This document shows positions 19,381 to 30,049 of a stretch of 64,000 bases of DNA, in pieces; the stretch's first letter is position 1; each line of letters begins with the position of its first letter. A model generated the notes under the pieces. It saw only the letters and a program-made list of their open reading frames with translations, was not told the DNA's origin and did no database searches. Source of the stretch: Macrophomina tecta. Lineage: Eukaryota; Ascomycota; Dothideomycetes; Botryosphaeriales; Botryosphaeriaceae. The position numbers were made by a program, and so were the translations under genes. The stretch covers positions 3,286,001-3,350,000 of the forward strand of contig JAKSGN010000041.1 in assembly GCA_024180945.1 (NCBI GenBank), given 5' to 3'.

Positions 19381-20689
19381 CTATAGCTTGCTCTTGCCAA
19401 CGCCCCAGACCTCGGCGCCAGGATTCTGCTGACTCCGCGCCGGTTGGCCTTCGCGGCCGGTCTGCTGCACCTGGCCGGCCTCTCTTGGCACTTGGCCCTC
19501 TGCTACGTAAAGCGATGACGCCTGGTTGAGCGTCTCCACAGCCTCGCGCTCGATGCGGCTGACCAACTCGGCGCAGCTGGGGATGTCGTGGATCAGCCCG
19601 ATGACCTGGCCCGCCGTCCACACCTGAAAGGGATAATCATGATTAGCTATTGCGTCAGGGGGGCTGGGCGCGCATAAGCTTCCGTTTGACCAGCAAACAC
19701 ACTTACACCGTAGTCCTTGTCGCCGTTCAGGAACACCTCCCTGCCCCGCTTGCCCGACACAAGCGGGCCGACCTCCTCGAACTTGCCCTCCTTGCTCTCC
19801 TTCTCCACCTTGACCGCCTCGCTTGCGACCTTGTTCTTGAACAGCCGCGTAGTATTCTTCCATCGCCTGAGCACCAGCTCCGTGTCCGTTTCCTGCGCAT
19901 TCACGATCGTCTCCTTGATCTTGTGGTGGATGGGCGCCTCGATGGTGCACATGAAGCGCGTTCCCATGTTGATGCCCTCCGCTCCCAGCGACAGCGCCGC
20001 CGCAAGGCCCTGTCCGTCAGCGAAGCCACCGGATGCGATGAACGGCACCTTGAGCGACTGGCGCGCGCGGCTGAGCAGGATGAAATTGGTGATGTCGGAC
20101 TCGCCGACGTGACCGGCGCACTCGAAGCCGTCGATGCTCAGGAAGTCGACACCCAGGCGGATGGCTGCCTGGGCGTGGCGGATGGTGGTGCACTTGTGCA
20201 GGATGGTCACGTTGGCCTCCTTCAGCTGCTTAATCACCGGGCCCGGCGAGTTGCCCGCCGTCTCGACAATGGTGATGCCCTCCTCCACTATCACGCGCGC
20301 GTACGCGGCATAGTCCGGCGGCACGAGGGCCGGGAGCAGTGTGAGGTTCACGCCGAACGGGTTCTTGGTCATGGTTCTGCACCGCCGGATCTCCTTGCGC
20401 AGGTCTTCGGGGGTGGGCTGCGTGAGCGCGGTCAACTGTGGTGATGTCGCACGAGGCGTCAGCTGCGGTTTCTTCCTACTTCATGCTCGGGTCTTTGCGA
20501 AAGGGCGCGCATACGAGTCCAAGGCCGCCGGCGTTGCTCACGGCGCTGGCCAGCTCTGCATAGCCAACCCATTGCATCCCACCCTGCACGACGGGCACTG
20601 CGGGTGGTCAGCCTCGTCCGCACGGCTCAGAGGATCCAGAACCCACCCTTTATCCCCAACTTGCGCGTAAGAGCAGTGTTGAAAGGCAT
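19381..20689 (-). CDS. Nitronate monooxygenase (2-nitropropane dioxygenase family)
   Basis: The model is complement(join(19381..19623,19707..20435,20515..20597,20647..20689)), 365 aa. The joined N-terminus gives [34 protein letters not shown], the standard start of this FMN-dependent TIM-barrel family. Further hallmarks are PFGVNLTLLP, FECAGHVGE with the active-site His, and the FMN phosphate-binding stretch PFIASGGFADGQGLAAALSLGAEGINMGTRF. The enzyme oxidises alkyl nitronates such as propionate 3-nitronate to carbonyl compounds and nitrite, a detoxification step. Introns are 49-83 nt. The C-terminal exon carries VWTAGQVIGLIHDIP and ends in a Gln-rich tail. No targeting signal is obvious, so it is probably cytosolic. 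Confidence 0.93.
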
Positions 20690-21551
20690 TCTGAAGATTG
20701 CGCGTCTACGTCCGTAAGCTGGAGCGCTGCTGTAGGTGGTTCAGAATAAAGGCGGGTGTTCCTTTGGGGCGTCTCGAGGGGCGCGCGACGGGCGAAAAAG
20801 GAGGAAGATACGCAGGGAAAAAGAGAATCCAAGGAGATCTATTAATCTACAAGAAAGGTGTAGGTGATTAGTCTACATGGTGTCAAGCCCGAGGAGAGGA
20901 CGTGTAGGCTGTCGCTCCCCACAAGCGGAGGAACCGAGCAACAACCGAGGCCGCTGCTCTTCTGGGGCTCCCGCATCACATGCGTCGCCCAATGACTCGC
21001 GCCAGACGCACCGCCCTCAATCACGACTGCGTCAGGAAGACGAGCGGAGGCGTCTTACGGCTTTCGACCCGGATATCATCAAGCGATGTATGATTTCTCC
21101 ACTCAAGGTTGATGGAGTGATCGCCAACCGCGCGGGGGACTGCGAGCCGCAAGTCACTGTTTTCTGACTTTGCAGCTGCAGACATCGAGGCCCATGCTCG
21201 CTGGGGTAAGATTCGGACGCCACTATTCACTACGCACGTATGAGGCGCAACGATACCAACTCTCCGTGCAACCAAGATTCAAAACCATCATCCGGACGCA
21301 GCTGCACTGGTCTCATCAATACAGTCATGTCTAGACTGCAACATCACATTGTCATGTGTTTGCTTCCCGCATATACTGTCAGCAGATCACTAATTTGACT
21401 GAGGATGCACAAGGCGCATGGATCCGGAAGAGCTGAAAAGCGTGGAGATTACTACGGACAGGACCAAGAGAGAAGCAAGCATCCACTGGTCGCAAAAAAG
21501 AAAAAAAAGCACAGAAAGATCCCACATCTCACACCACCATTCCCTTCCACT
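20690..21551. other. Region between the nitronate monooxygenase and AIF-like genes
   Basis: Upstream region of the nitronate monooxygenase gene and 3' flank of the AIF-like gene. I see no coding region or repeat. Confidence 0.45.
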
Positions 21552-22946
21552 CTACTCCCCCATCCCATATGGATTAATCCCCCGATCCACGACCTCCTTC
21601 GCTTTCCCCAACTTATAATCCCGCCCTTTCATCAAATGCACAAACAAACTCGGCACCCTGAAGTTAAACAGAACCCCCACACCACCCCGCTTCGTGCATG
21701 GCATCAACAGCGTATCCGTCGGATTGGGCGAAAAGTGCTTATCCACCAACTCCTCCAAGCGATCCTGCAATCCCGTGCCCTCGCCCACCGGCGGATACTG
21801 CAGCCGCAGCTCATGCGCGAGCAAGTCGTTGCGGATATTATGCACCACCACGGGCACCGCGTCGTACACATCGACGGTATAATTTTTGCTATACGCCGCG
21901 CAATCGCCAATCGCGTAGACGCGGGCGCCGCCTTCCTTGATGCGCAGCGTCGAAGGGTGCGTCTCGATGTACCCGGCGGCGTCGACGAGGCCTGAGGGCA
22001 GGAAGGTGGTGTTGGGCTTGACGCCGGTGCATGCGACGAACAGGTCCGAAGTGATGGTCGTGTCGTTGTTGAGGTGGCACGCCGTCTGGCCCGCGGCCGT
22101 CGAGGCCGCCGCGACGAGCCGGATATTGTGCAGGATGTGCACGTGGTTGCGGCGGAGCTTCTTCTCTGCTTTCTTGCCGTACTTGGGCGCGAGATTGGAG
22201 AGGAGGCGGTCGTGGCCGGAGATGAGGGTTATGGTTTTGGGCGTCCGCGGCGGGTCGCAGGCGAGCGGGTCGAGCGCTTTGCGCAGGCGCAGGCGGGCGA
22301 GGAGGGGCCGTGAGGGCGCTGAGTTGAAGTATACGGCGAGCTGGCCCGCGGTCTCGACGCCTGAGGCGCCGCCGCCTACGACAACGATGCTATTGGCGTT
22401 GCGGAGGCGCTTGTGGAAGTCGCCCAGGGCAGCTTGGGTCTTCTCGTGCGGGCCATGGAGGGATAGTAGTGGTGAGTCTGCTGAAGTGCCAGTGGCGAAG
22501 ATCAAAGCGTGGTATTTCAACGTCTTGACAAGACTTCCCCTGGGCTTTGGCAAGGTTTTCTCCGTCGCCGTGCTGAGGATGGAATGCCGATGATCGGGTT
22601 TTGGGCGGACGGCAAGTGTTATAGTAACGGTCCTTTGAGCCGTGTCGACAAGCCCAGCGGTACCTTGCACAAATACGAACTCTTCTGGGGAGTAATTTTC
22701 GAAGCCTTTCATGACTGGCGAGAACATCTTCTCGAATGGGACGACCTCCGAAGAGACTAGTGCCCGAGGGGCCGCAATGTTCCAGTAGAGATGACTGGAT
22801 GGCGCAACCAGTACCACGCGGTAATCTGGTACTCCATCGAAAGTATGCAGACGAGGAAGAACATTGTTGAGAAGGTTGTGAGCAACGGAGAGACCAGCAA
22901 AGGACGCGCCAAGAATGACGATATCGAGAGTTTCTCGACAGGCCAT
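21552..22946 (-). CDS. AIF/AMID-like FAD-dependent NAD(P)H oxidoreductase
   Basis: Single exon, 464 aa. The N-terminal FAD-binding Rossmann motif is IVILGASFAGLSVAHNLL (residues ~9-26). A second nucleotide-binding motif, IVVVGGGASGVETAGQLA (~190-207), should hold NAD(P)H. A third FAD contact, RVYAIGDCAAY, lies near 340-350. This order is typical of the AMID/FSP1/AIF-like branch of pyridine nucleotide-disulphide oxidoreductases. There is no CxxC redox pair, so it is not a disulphide reductase. Likely activity is transfer of electrons from NAD(P)H to a quinone or similar acceptor; in fungi such proteins are linked to oxidative stress and cell death. No clear mitochondrial presequence is seen. 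The exact acceptor is unknown. Confidence 0.87.
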   Translation of the reverse strand: MACRETLDIVILGASFAGLSVAHNLLNNVLPRLHTFDGVPDYRVVLVAPSSHLYWNIAAPRALVSSEVVPFEKMFSPVMKGFENYSPEEFVFVQGTAGLVDTAQRTVTITLAVRPKPDHRHSILSTATEKTLPKPRGSLVKTLKYHALIFATGTSADSPLLSLHGPHEKTQAALGDFHKRLRNANSIVVVGGGASGVETAGQLAVYFNSAPSRPLLARLRLRKALDPLACDPPRTPKTITLISGHDRLLSNLAPKYGKKAEKKLRRNHVHILHNIRLVAAASTAAGQTACHLNNDTTITSDLFVACTGVKPNTTFLPSGLVDAAGYIETHPSTLRIKEGGARVYAIGDCAAYSKNYTVDVYDAVPVVVHNIRNDLLAHELRLQYPPVGEGTGLQDRLEELVDKHFSPNPTDTLLMPCTKRGGVGVLFNFRVPSLFVHLMKGRDYKLGKAKEVVDRGINPYGMGE

Positions 22947-24786
22947 TTCTGCTGAACATAAAGAAAGTGACTGCCAAGATCGTAGCGGAGGAGTCGCGCA
23001 GCGCGATACCGTTGCTCCGAAGCTTGCTTATAACATGATGGTTTAGAGCTGTGGAGAAACAAGAGGAACAAGCATGTGGTGCAAGAACCAGTTTTGTTGA
23101 CGCATTAGTAGGGTATCGGGTGCAGCTTCTTGGGTTGGAGTATTGCTGCTCATACTAAGAAGAGGTGTCACGATTGAGTTGGGGTGAAACAAAGAAGAAC
23201 ATACGGATGCGGCGGAAAGGGGTCCATTGTTGTCCTTGGCCAAGCTGCGCATGCGATGCGACGCTCGCTTGGCAGCTGACTATATATGAATGCGGATGTC
23301 CATAGAGCATGCAGAGAGTGAAATAGTAGCGAGCGACTCGTATAGAATGCTGACAAGGAAAAGCATGCAATTTTCCAGCCGCTGCGTGCGCATACTGCTG
23401 TGGAACCGTAACAAATTTACCATATTGCAAGAGCGGAGATGCAAGTCTAACCAGGCTCAGATTAAAGAACGCAACGGAATTGAGAAGACAATTGCAAAGA
23501 ATGACTTTCATGCTAAAAGACGACCGCCATGTGGGCGCCGGCTTCCGAAGTCACTATGATCTGCAATCCTGTTGCGTGTGGGAGCAGCTGGTCCATCAAG
23601 CTCGCCGAAGAGATCTGGAGACTCTAAATGACCATAAGCGGCCAGAGCATGGAGATAACTATGGGAGGTTACCCCAAACTAGTTGGCAATCCATTGGCCG
23701 GAGCTGGACAAAAAAAAATTCTGAAAAACATCAGCTTGGAGCAATCTCTGGAGCGCTGCCTGCCTACACTAAATGGTATTGCCTATCGAAATGTTCAGTG
23801 AAGTCCATTTGAGCGGGGCTTTGCGGTAGTTGAGGAGGTGGAGATGGAGGGTCTTTGCGAGAACATCGACGCGACGAGACAGGGTATTTTCTGCCCAATG
23901 GCTTTGTTCTCACAAGAAATCAGCACGTTAGAGCATTTGTCTTCGGATGGCCATCGTTAAGGTTCGTCCGTGATCATACGGGCACATAGGTTGTTTTTAC
24001 CCTGTTCTTGGAATCAACGGGTGCGGCAGACCGTCTGTGGTTGGCCATTGAGAGGCTTGGACGGCAATAAAAAGTTCCTGTTGAGGAGTGGATAGACATT
24101 ATTGGACAATATAACGGTAAGGGAATGCTATGGATAATGGTGGTTCTTTGCCGTTTAGAAGTTCTTGTGTTAAGTAGCGAAATCGGTCGATTTGACTCTG
24201 CGTAAGAGCAGGATAGGAACAGACAAACATTTTCATATTTTTTCAAATTCTCAAAATAAGAAAATTCGAAATAGGGACGGGAAGAAACTAATCCTACAGT
24301 ACGACGGATGGAGTCGAGTGGCAGCCAGATATCGAAGCGCATGGTCCGGGCTATGGAAAACAATTTGACAGAGCCACAGAATTCAGAGTAATGAGGACGG
24401 GCATATATCGGCGAAAGAAAGTTCCGGTGGCATACTCTTTCAACGGAAGAAGGTTGGTTATTCGCACATTGGATCGTTTGTGGCACATCTAAATAGTTTG
24501 CTGCAAATGCCCGCTTGTTGAGTCAACCGCTATATACGCAGCTGGCCGATGAAGCACCCAGTGGCAAATGAGATACGCGACATCAGCATTACCTGTAGGC
24601 TGTTATTTTTGGTAGGAATGACTGTCAACGCTTGCAGAGGTCCTTCCATGACCAGGACGTCGGCCTACCGTATCAACTAGGTCCCATAGCCCTATGAACT
24701 CAAATAGAAGGGCGCCTCGCGTTGCGATTGAGTTCGGAAATTGACTCGTTGCCGAGCGAGGGTGTCCTGTAGCAAACTGGCGAGAT
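22947..24786. other. Gene-free stretch between the AIF-like gene and SPO11
   Basis: Upstream region of the AIF-like gene and 3' flank of SPO11. Moderately AT-rich. A 170-codon minus-strand frame (23974-24486) has no recognisable family, and I do not call it. No repeats seen. Confidence 0.4.
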
Positions 24787-26445
24787 TCAGGTGGGTAGCT
24801 GCTCCATGAGCCATCCAGCCAGGCCATCATCTCTCGATTCCAGTAATTCAGTCTCGGCTTTCAAGTTAAGCATGAGCATGATTTGAAGCTCTCTTGCTAT
24901 TTCGTGACTGATATCCGTCTCGCAGCAACAGGCCTTGCAGAGTATACTCACAGCCTTCTTGCGGTCCCGGTGAGTCAAGTGGAGGAGACCCTGGTTCTGG
25001 TGAACGCAGCTTGCCGTCAATCCGCTGCTTTTTGGCGGAAAGGCCTGTGTACTTTTTACACCAAGCCATTGCATAGAGGGAAGTCGAGCAGCATCTCCCT
25101 CGTGTGCCAGGGCTGATGAGCCATATTTGTAAGTGCACATGATGCTCAAACCATCTGGGTCAAAGTCTACCAGAGCGTAAATGGGTATATGAGGGTGACC
25201 GGTTACTGATGCAGCACACAACTGGCGTAAGAAGGCTCGAGTAGATAGATCTGGATATCCTTTGCCCTGCACGATTGGTGAGCATAGCTTGCAGAAGATG
25301 AAAGCACGTAAATTTTGCGAAAGATCTAAGTCGCATCCCTACCGTGACCATGACACCTTGGTGTCTCAGGACTTCCCATGAAGACGATGCAGAAATAGAA
25401 CGGAATAATGCCTGACATGTCGTAAGTACATGACAGCCCACTGAAGCACTTGATTTACCTCTTTCTCCACAACCAGGATCCATTTTGCCGTCGTCTGAAT
25501 AATACCTTCGCCGTCATTGTTCGGGATGAGGTGGCCCGCGTGATCATCAAGCTTTTGAAACGCAGTATTGTCGCCCTTCTGAATCGAGACTGGTCCAGAT
25601 ACCAAACCTTTTGCGGCAGCGCACTGCACCGATGTTATCACAGTCTCAAAACTTGAGAGCGTGTTGCTAAAACGTACCACGTTGAGCAGAGACCTGTAGG
25701 TGCCGAATGTATAGGCTATATCATCGATATATCGGTCAACAATCACCTGTGTTGTGAAAAGGGCCGGATGACGGTAGTATATTTCCCTAGATCGCGTCAA
25801 GCCGAGCTACGCGAATGGGAGGCCAATAGCAGATTCCCACCTCTTTGAAATGACACGATCTGTAATAAGAGCTTCATGGACAATTTCAAGTATACGAATC
25901 AAGACGGCTTCGATAGTTAGTAAAAAGAAAAAGAATGCGCAAATCTTCTAGCACACACTGAATCTCCAAGCTTCCTCTGCAGTCTTCCCTGGAAATCGCA
26001 CAAGTCTCCCAGAAGTGTTAACAGGAGTCAAAGCACGAGGTCGGGATTTGACAAGTATAGCAAGCGACTCTTCTTTGGCGAGGAGCACGTCGAGCATTGA
26101 TTCGAAGACGGATTCAATACTGGATATCAAGCGTTCTTTGTGACAGACACGACGAGCGACTGGGGCGGTATTGGAGAATCGTAGTTCCTGCCGAGGCGAT
26201 GCCTCTGCAAAGGCAAATAAATCTTCTTCCAGCCATTGTGATTCCAGATCCAGGGAGGCAGTCCTGAGTGTGCCAGAAGGCTGTGAGGGTGAAATGTGCT
26301 GGTGTGCGTCGGGAAGCAACAGGTGATCGTCGTCTTCCGAGATGGCCCAGAGGGCAGTTGTTGCATCGGTCAGTGATTCCCGCGATGAATTTCGCAGCGC
26401 CATATTTCCATAGAGCATGTCATCGTCGTTATCGTCGAGTTCCAT
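24787..26445 (-). CDS. spo11: Meiotic double-strand-break protein Spo11 (TopoVIA family)
   Basis: The model is complement(join(24787..25266,25343..25411,25459..25786,25841..25907,25959..26445)), 476 aa; five exons, four introns of 47-76 nt, all in frame. The catalytic winged-helix block reads SKREIYYRHPALF, with adjacent tyrosines 188-189, one of which forms the 5'-phosphotyrosyl DNA link. The Toprim domain has Glu in WILVVEKE (about 292) and the Asp pair in VDFDPDGL (351 and 353), followed by TYKYGS and MQWLGVKS. The C-terminal ELQIMLMLNLKAE ... GGLAGWL-type end is complete. All residues needed for DNA cleavage are present, which argues for an active sexual cycle. The N-terminal ~110 residues are acidic and variable. 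Head to head with the CAF-1 large-subunit gene. Confidence 0.93.
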
Positions 26446-26722
26446 AACCGACTAGACCACAGCGGTGGTGGAGAGATGAATGGCGGGGCTGGTGATCTAC
26501 AGGCGGGACCGGGGGATTTGGCCCGCGAATCGCGCCAAGACTGCTGGGGGGAGACGCGTCCGGGTCGCGTTGGCGTGCTTGCCCTCTACGTCCACCGCTC
26601 AATCTACAGATTACGTTGCCGCAACGCTTGCTTCTATTTCAACGCTCATCAGTCCTCATCCCCTCAACTGCATGCTCCCGGTACTTTCGCTCGTCCCACA
26701 GCCGTCAATCGAGGCCGTCACA
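26446..26722. promoter_or_regulatory. Divergent promoter of spo11 and the CAF-1 large-subunit gene, with an MCB-like element
   Basis: A 276-bp gap lies between the two start codons. ACGCGT at 26554-26559 is 164 bp upstream of the CAF-1 ATG and matches the MluI box bound by MBF in yeasts, where CAF-1 genes are G1/S-expressed. A nearby AATCGCGCC is E2F-like. Assignment is by motif only. Confidence 0.4.
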
Positions 26723-28733
26723 ATGGCTGGGACTACTCAACAATCCGCCTCTCCTTCGCGGAAGCGTCCTCCTCCCGAGGATGTTGACATGCTCGACGCG
26801 CGAGCAACGACTCCACAAGGCTCACCAAGCTCCCCCTATAGCTCCGACCTATCCACTCCGAAGTCGATTGCCTCCCCCGCCAATAGCCCTTTGCCTCAAC
26901 CCAGTGCTTCCGCAGCTGGCTCTTCCGCTCCCAGCAATCTAAACGTGCCCACGGCTGTCTCTTCCACATCCAATTCGACCGCTGGTGCAACACCAGCCAA
27001 GCGAAGGCGACTGACGTCTCAAGAGAAAGAACAGCAGCGGCTGGAGAAAGAAGCCCAGGCCAAGGCACGCGAGGAGAAGAAGCTACGGAAGGAAGCGCAA
27101 AAAGAGGAGGAAAAGCGACAGAAGGAAGAACAAAGGAAAGTGAAGGAGGAAGCAAAGAGGGCAAAAGAGGAGGAGCTGAGGAAGAAGAATGAGGAAAAGG
27201 AGGCGAAGAAGCGTGAGAAACAGTTGGAAGAAGAGAAGAAGGCAAAGGTACGTGCCTCCAGAGGTGCGTAGTGGCATCACTAACGAATTGCAGGCGCAGC
27301 CGAAGCTGAACAAGTGGTTCACCATGAATGCAGCTGGTAACACCGCCGAACTTGCTCACAGGCGGAAGTCTATCTCCGTCGAGCCAAACGAAGCCACTGC
27401 AAGCCCTTCCGCAGTGTCAACGCCACAGAAGAAGCCGCGATTCTCGGATTATGAGCAGACATTCCTCCCATATGAGAAGAAGACGCATGAAGTTTTGGCT
27501 CCGGAGACACTCTTCTGGGCTGACAGGAGTGATGCGGACAAGGAGGCTGCGATTTCGAGATTGAACGGGATCGCTACTTCGGGTTCTGAGCAAGCGAAAC
27601 ACGAAGTTCTACAACTAGTCGAGAAACGCGATTTCGCAAAACTGTTGGGGATCCCTGCTGCCGACCGGGGCAAACGGGGAGTGAAATATCCGCGTGTACG
27701 GGATATCGTAGCCCGTCTGCAAGGATCGTCAGACCAACCCGTTGATCTAACGGAAGAGTCGTCGGAAACAAAGATGCGCGGTCTTCTTGAGACGCTCAAG
27801 GCTATTCCGATGAAGTACATCCATTTCACAGAGGATGTCCGTCCTCCGTACTGTGGTACTTTTACCAAGATACAATCGGATAAGGAGTCCCGGCGTTTAG
27901 CAATCAACCCCTTCTCGAAAACTCTCCCGGAGGCCAACTATGACTATGATTCCGAATATGAGTGGGAGGATGCAGAAGAAGGAGAGGACCTAGACGCCGA
28001 GGACGAAGACGACTTGGAGAGTGAGGGAGCAGAAGACCTTGACGATTTCCTCGAAGACGATGATGATGCTGCACACAGCAAGCGCCGTCTCATCACAGGA
28101 GACCTAGAACCTGTGTGCAGTGGCCTCTGTTGGGAAGATAGCAAGGGTGTGTTGCGGAGAGCTGATGGGTCTACTGACGCCAACGCTACCTTTTCTGAGT
28201 ATAGGATGGGCATTCTCCTCGGTAAATTACTCATCCAATTCTCTAATTTCCTGTCCTAACATGGAAGACAGAGCCTCCACCCACCTCGATCGATCCTTTC
28301 TCCACCGCCTACTGGCAAACGGCGCCCCCGCCGGCAGCAGTTTCAGGCACCAGAGATGTGCTCGGAATGATGCAGCCTCCCAGGTTGCCCCTGCAAGCTC
28401 GCCCTGACAATGGAGCTAGCATCAGTGCTGCTAGGCCGCCGCCTACGACTGTGAATGGCACTGGTGCTCCAAAGCCACCGAAAAGAACGATCCCTGAGGC
28501 ACTCATGGCTGAGTTCAAGGACGCCATCAAGGGAAGTGATCTCACCAAGCTTGCCCTGATTGAAGCACTGAAGAAGAGGTATGTTTTGGGAAGTGGCATT
28601 GAATGAACTTGAATTAATAGAACATAGATTCCCGAAGGTGCCTAAGGACGCGATATCCAATACTCTTCCCCTTGTCGCACAGCGTGTCGGGCCCAGCGCT
28701 GCAGAGAAACGCTGGATGTTACTAGACACGTGA
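26723..28733 (+). CDS. Chromatin assembly factor 1 large subunit (Rlf2/Cac1, p150)
   Basis: The model is join(26723..27247,27294..28221,28272..28578,28628..28733), 621 aa. The frame opens further upstream, but the ATG at 26723 has a good context and starts the SPSRKR N-terminus. Residues ~95-175 are the KER region, a long charged helix of Lys, Glu and Arg. Right after intron 1 comes Q-P-K-L-N-K-W-F (177-184), which fits the PCNA-binding PIP box Q-x-x-[LI]-x-x-aromatic-aromatic. A conserved block around MKYIHFTEDVRPPYCGTFTK leads into the acidic ED domain (~375-425) that binds H3-H4, and the C-terminal winged helix ends in PKVPKDAISNTLPLVAQRVG. CAF-1 deposits new H3-H4 behind replication forks. 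The H3K56ac writer Rtt109 is encoded 19 kb away. Confidence 0.93.
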
Positions 28734-30049
28734 TGTCATGCATTTCGCCACACATTACGAACCATGACGCCCGCCTTGTATCGCTACCAAGGATGACCGA
28801 CTGCAATAAGGTTGCTGTTCAGAATCCGCGCATCCGGACGACTGGAAATCCCCACATCGTGGTCCTCTGACGGACGTTCGACTGTATTACGCCAAAGGCA
28901 GTGTTTCCTACTAACTGAGAATTCACGATCAGCATGCTAAGCCTTGTAAGCTTACTCTGATCGCTGATCTACGTGCGGTGCTGTAGCCTTACGCGTCATT
29001 ACACTAGAAGATGGGCAGGTGCTGGAGAGGCTGGGCATACGCGTCCCGTGCTATTTCTTGCATGAATACCGTTCACGTTGTAGATGCTACTACGCAAAGG
29101 GCCTGCTATGTCTCACAGAGATGGACATGAGTATGATAGAGGGGGTCGTGGATCTGGTTCATTCAATGGAAGCTATTTTTACTCTTTGGACGCGGACGCG
29201 CATCATACTAGCCAGTCCTGCACCGGCTATTGAAGATGCAGTAACCCAGAGGATACTCTAGGGAGCATGGTGTTTAAATATTCCTCCTGCGTAGCTAATT
29301 ATACGTAGTGACTCCTTGCCCGAAGAGTAGCTTTGTGTGCATCCTCCACACCAGCCCTGCACGTGATTGCGTTACGCGCTGAAGCTATTTTTAGCTCCCA
29401 GCCTACAACGCTGCATTCCAACCCACCCTCCACGCCCCCAGAGCGGCCCTTCTCTTCCTGGCTGCTGGACGATGGCCAATCGCTTGGCCCGAGGGAGCAG
29501 AACGCCTATCACGCGCCTCCCCGCAAGTCGCACAATTCTGATTGGAGCAACCTCCGCCCTGCATCTACTACTCCGTCAGCAGCCGCTGACATGACTTTGC
29601 GCAAGCATTGTACAACCATCCATGCCTCGAAAAGCGGAGGAAGGCATGTCTCATCTCACTTTGACTCTTGAGACCAAGCCCTCCGAGCCCATGGTCGAGC
29701 TGAAGATAACCTATCAGCAGCGAGGTGGCGGGCATTCATCCATGCTGCGGGCCATGACCTGGCCGCATATGTCTACGACGCCGATCCTGTGTTCGCGACC
29801 GCGAGGCGAGAAAGATAACAGGACCGTCAGCGTGAGCAAAAGCTGAAGCTGCTTAATACCGCGGGAGGCGCTCTCGGCGGGGTGGATGCAGAACGCCTCC
29901 TGGCCCTCCCCTCAGCGGCTCTACATTTTCTATTACTCTGACTATGTCGGCTCCTGCTGCACTTTCTTGATCCTTCCTCTGACTGTGGCTCTCCCCTAAC
30001 GAGTCTGACCAACAATTCTCAGCGCCGCTTTGCGCCTCTATGGTCCAAG
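28734..30049. other. Gene-free stretch upstream of the aspartic-protease-like gene
   Basis: The 3' flank of the CAF-1 gene and the 5' region of the protease-like gene. An 80-codon plus-strand frame (29019-29261) and a 112-codon one (29333-29671) have no recognisable family. No repeats seen. Confidence 0.4.

Noticed and set aside
23974..24486. 170-codon minus-strand frame downstream of spo11
   Set aside because: No known motif, no signal or membrane pattern, and AT-rich DNA with stops in the other frames.
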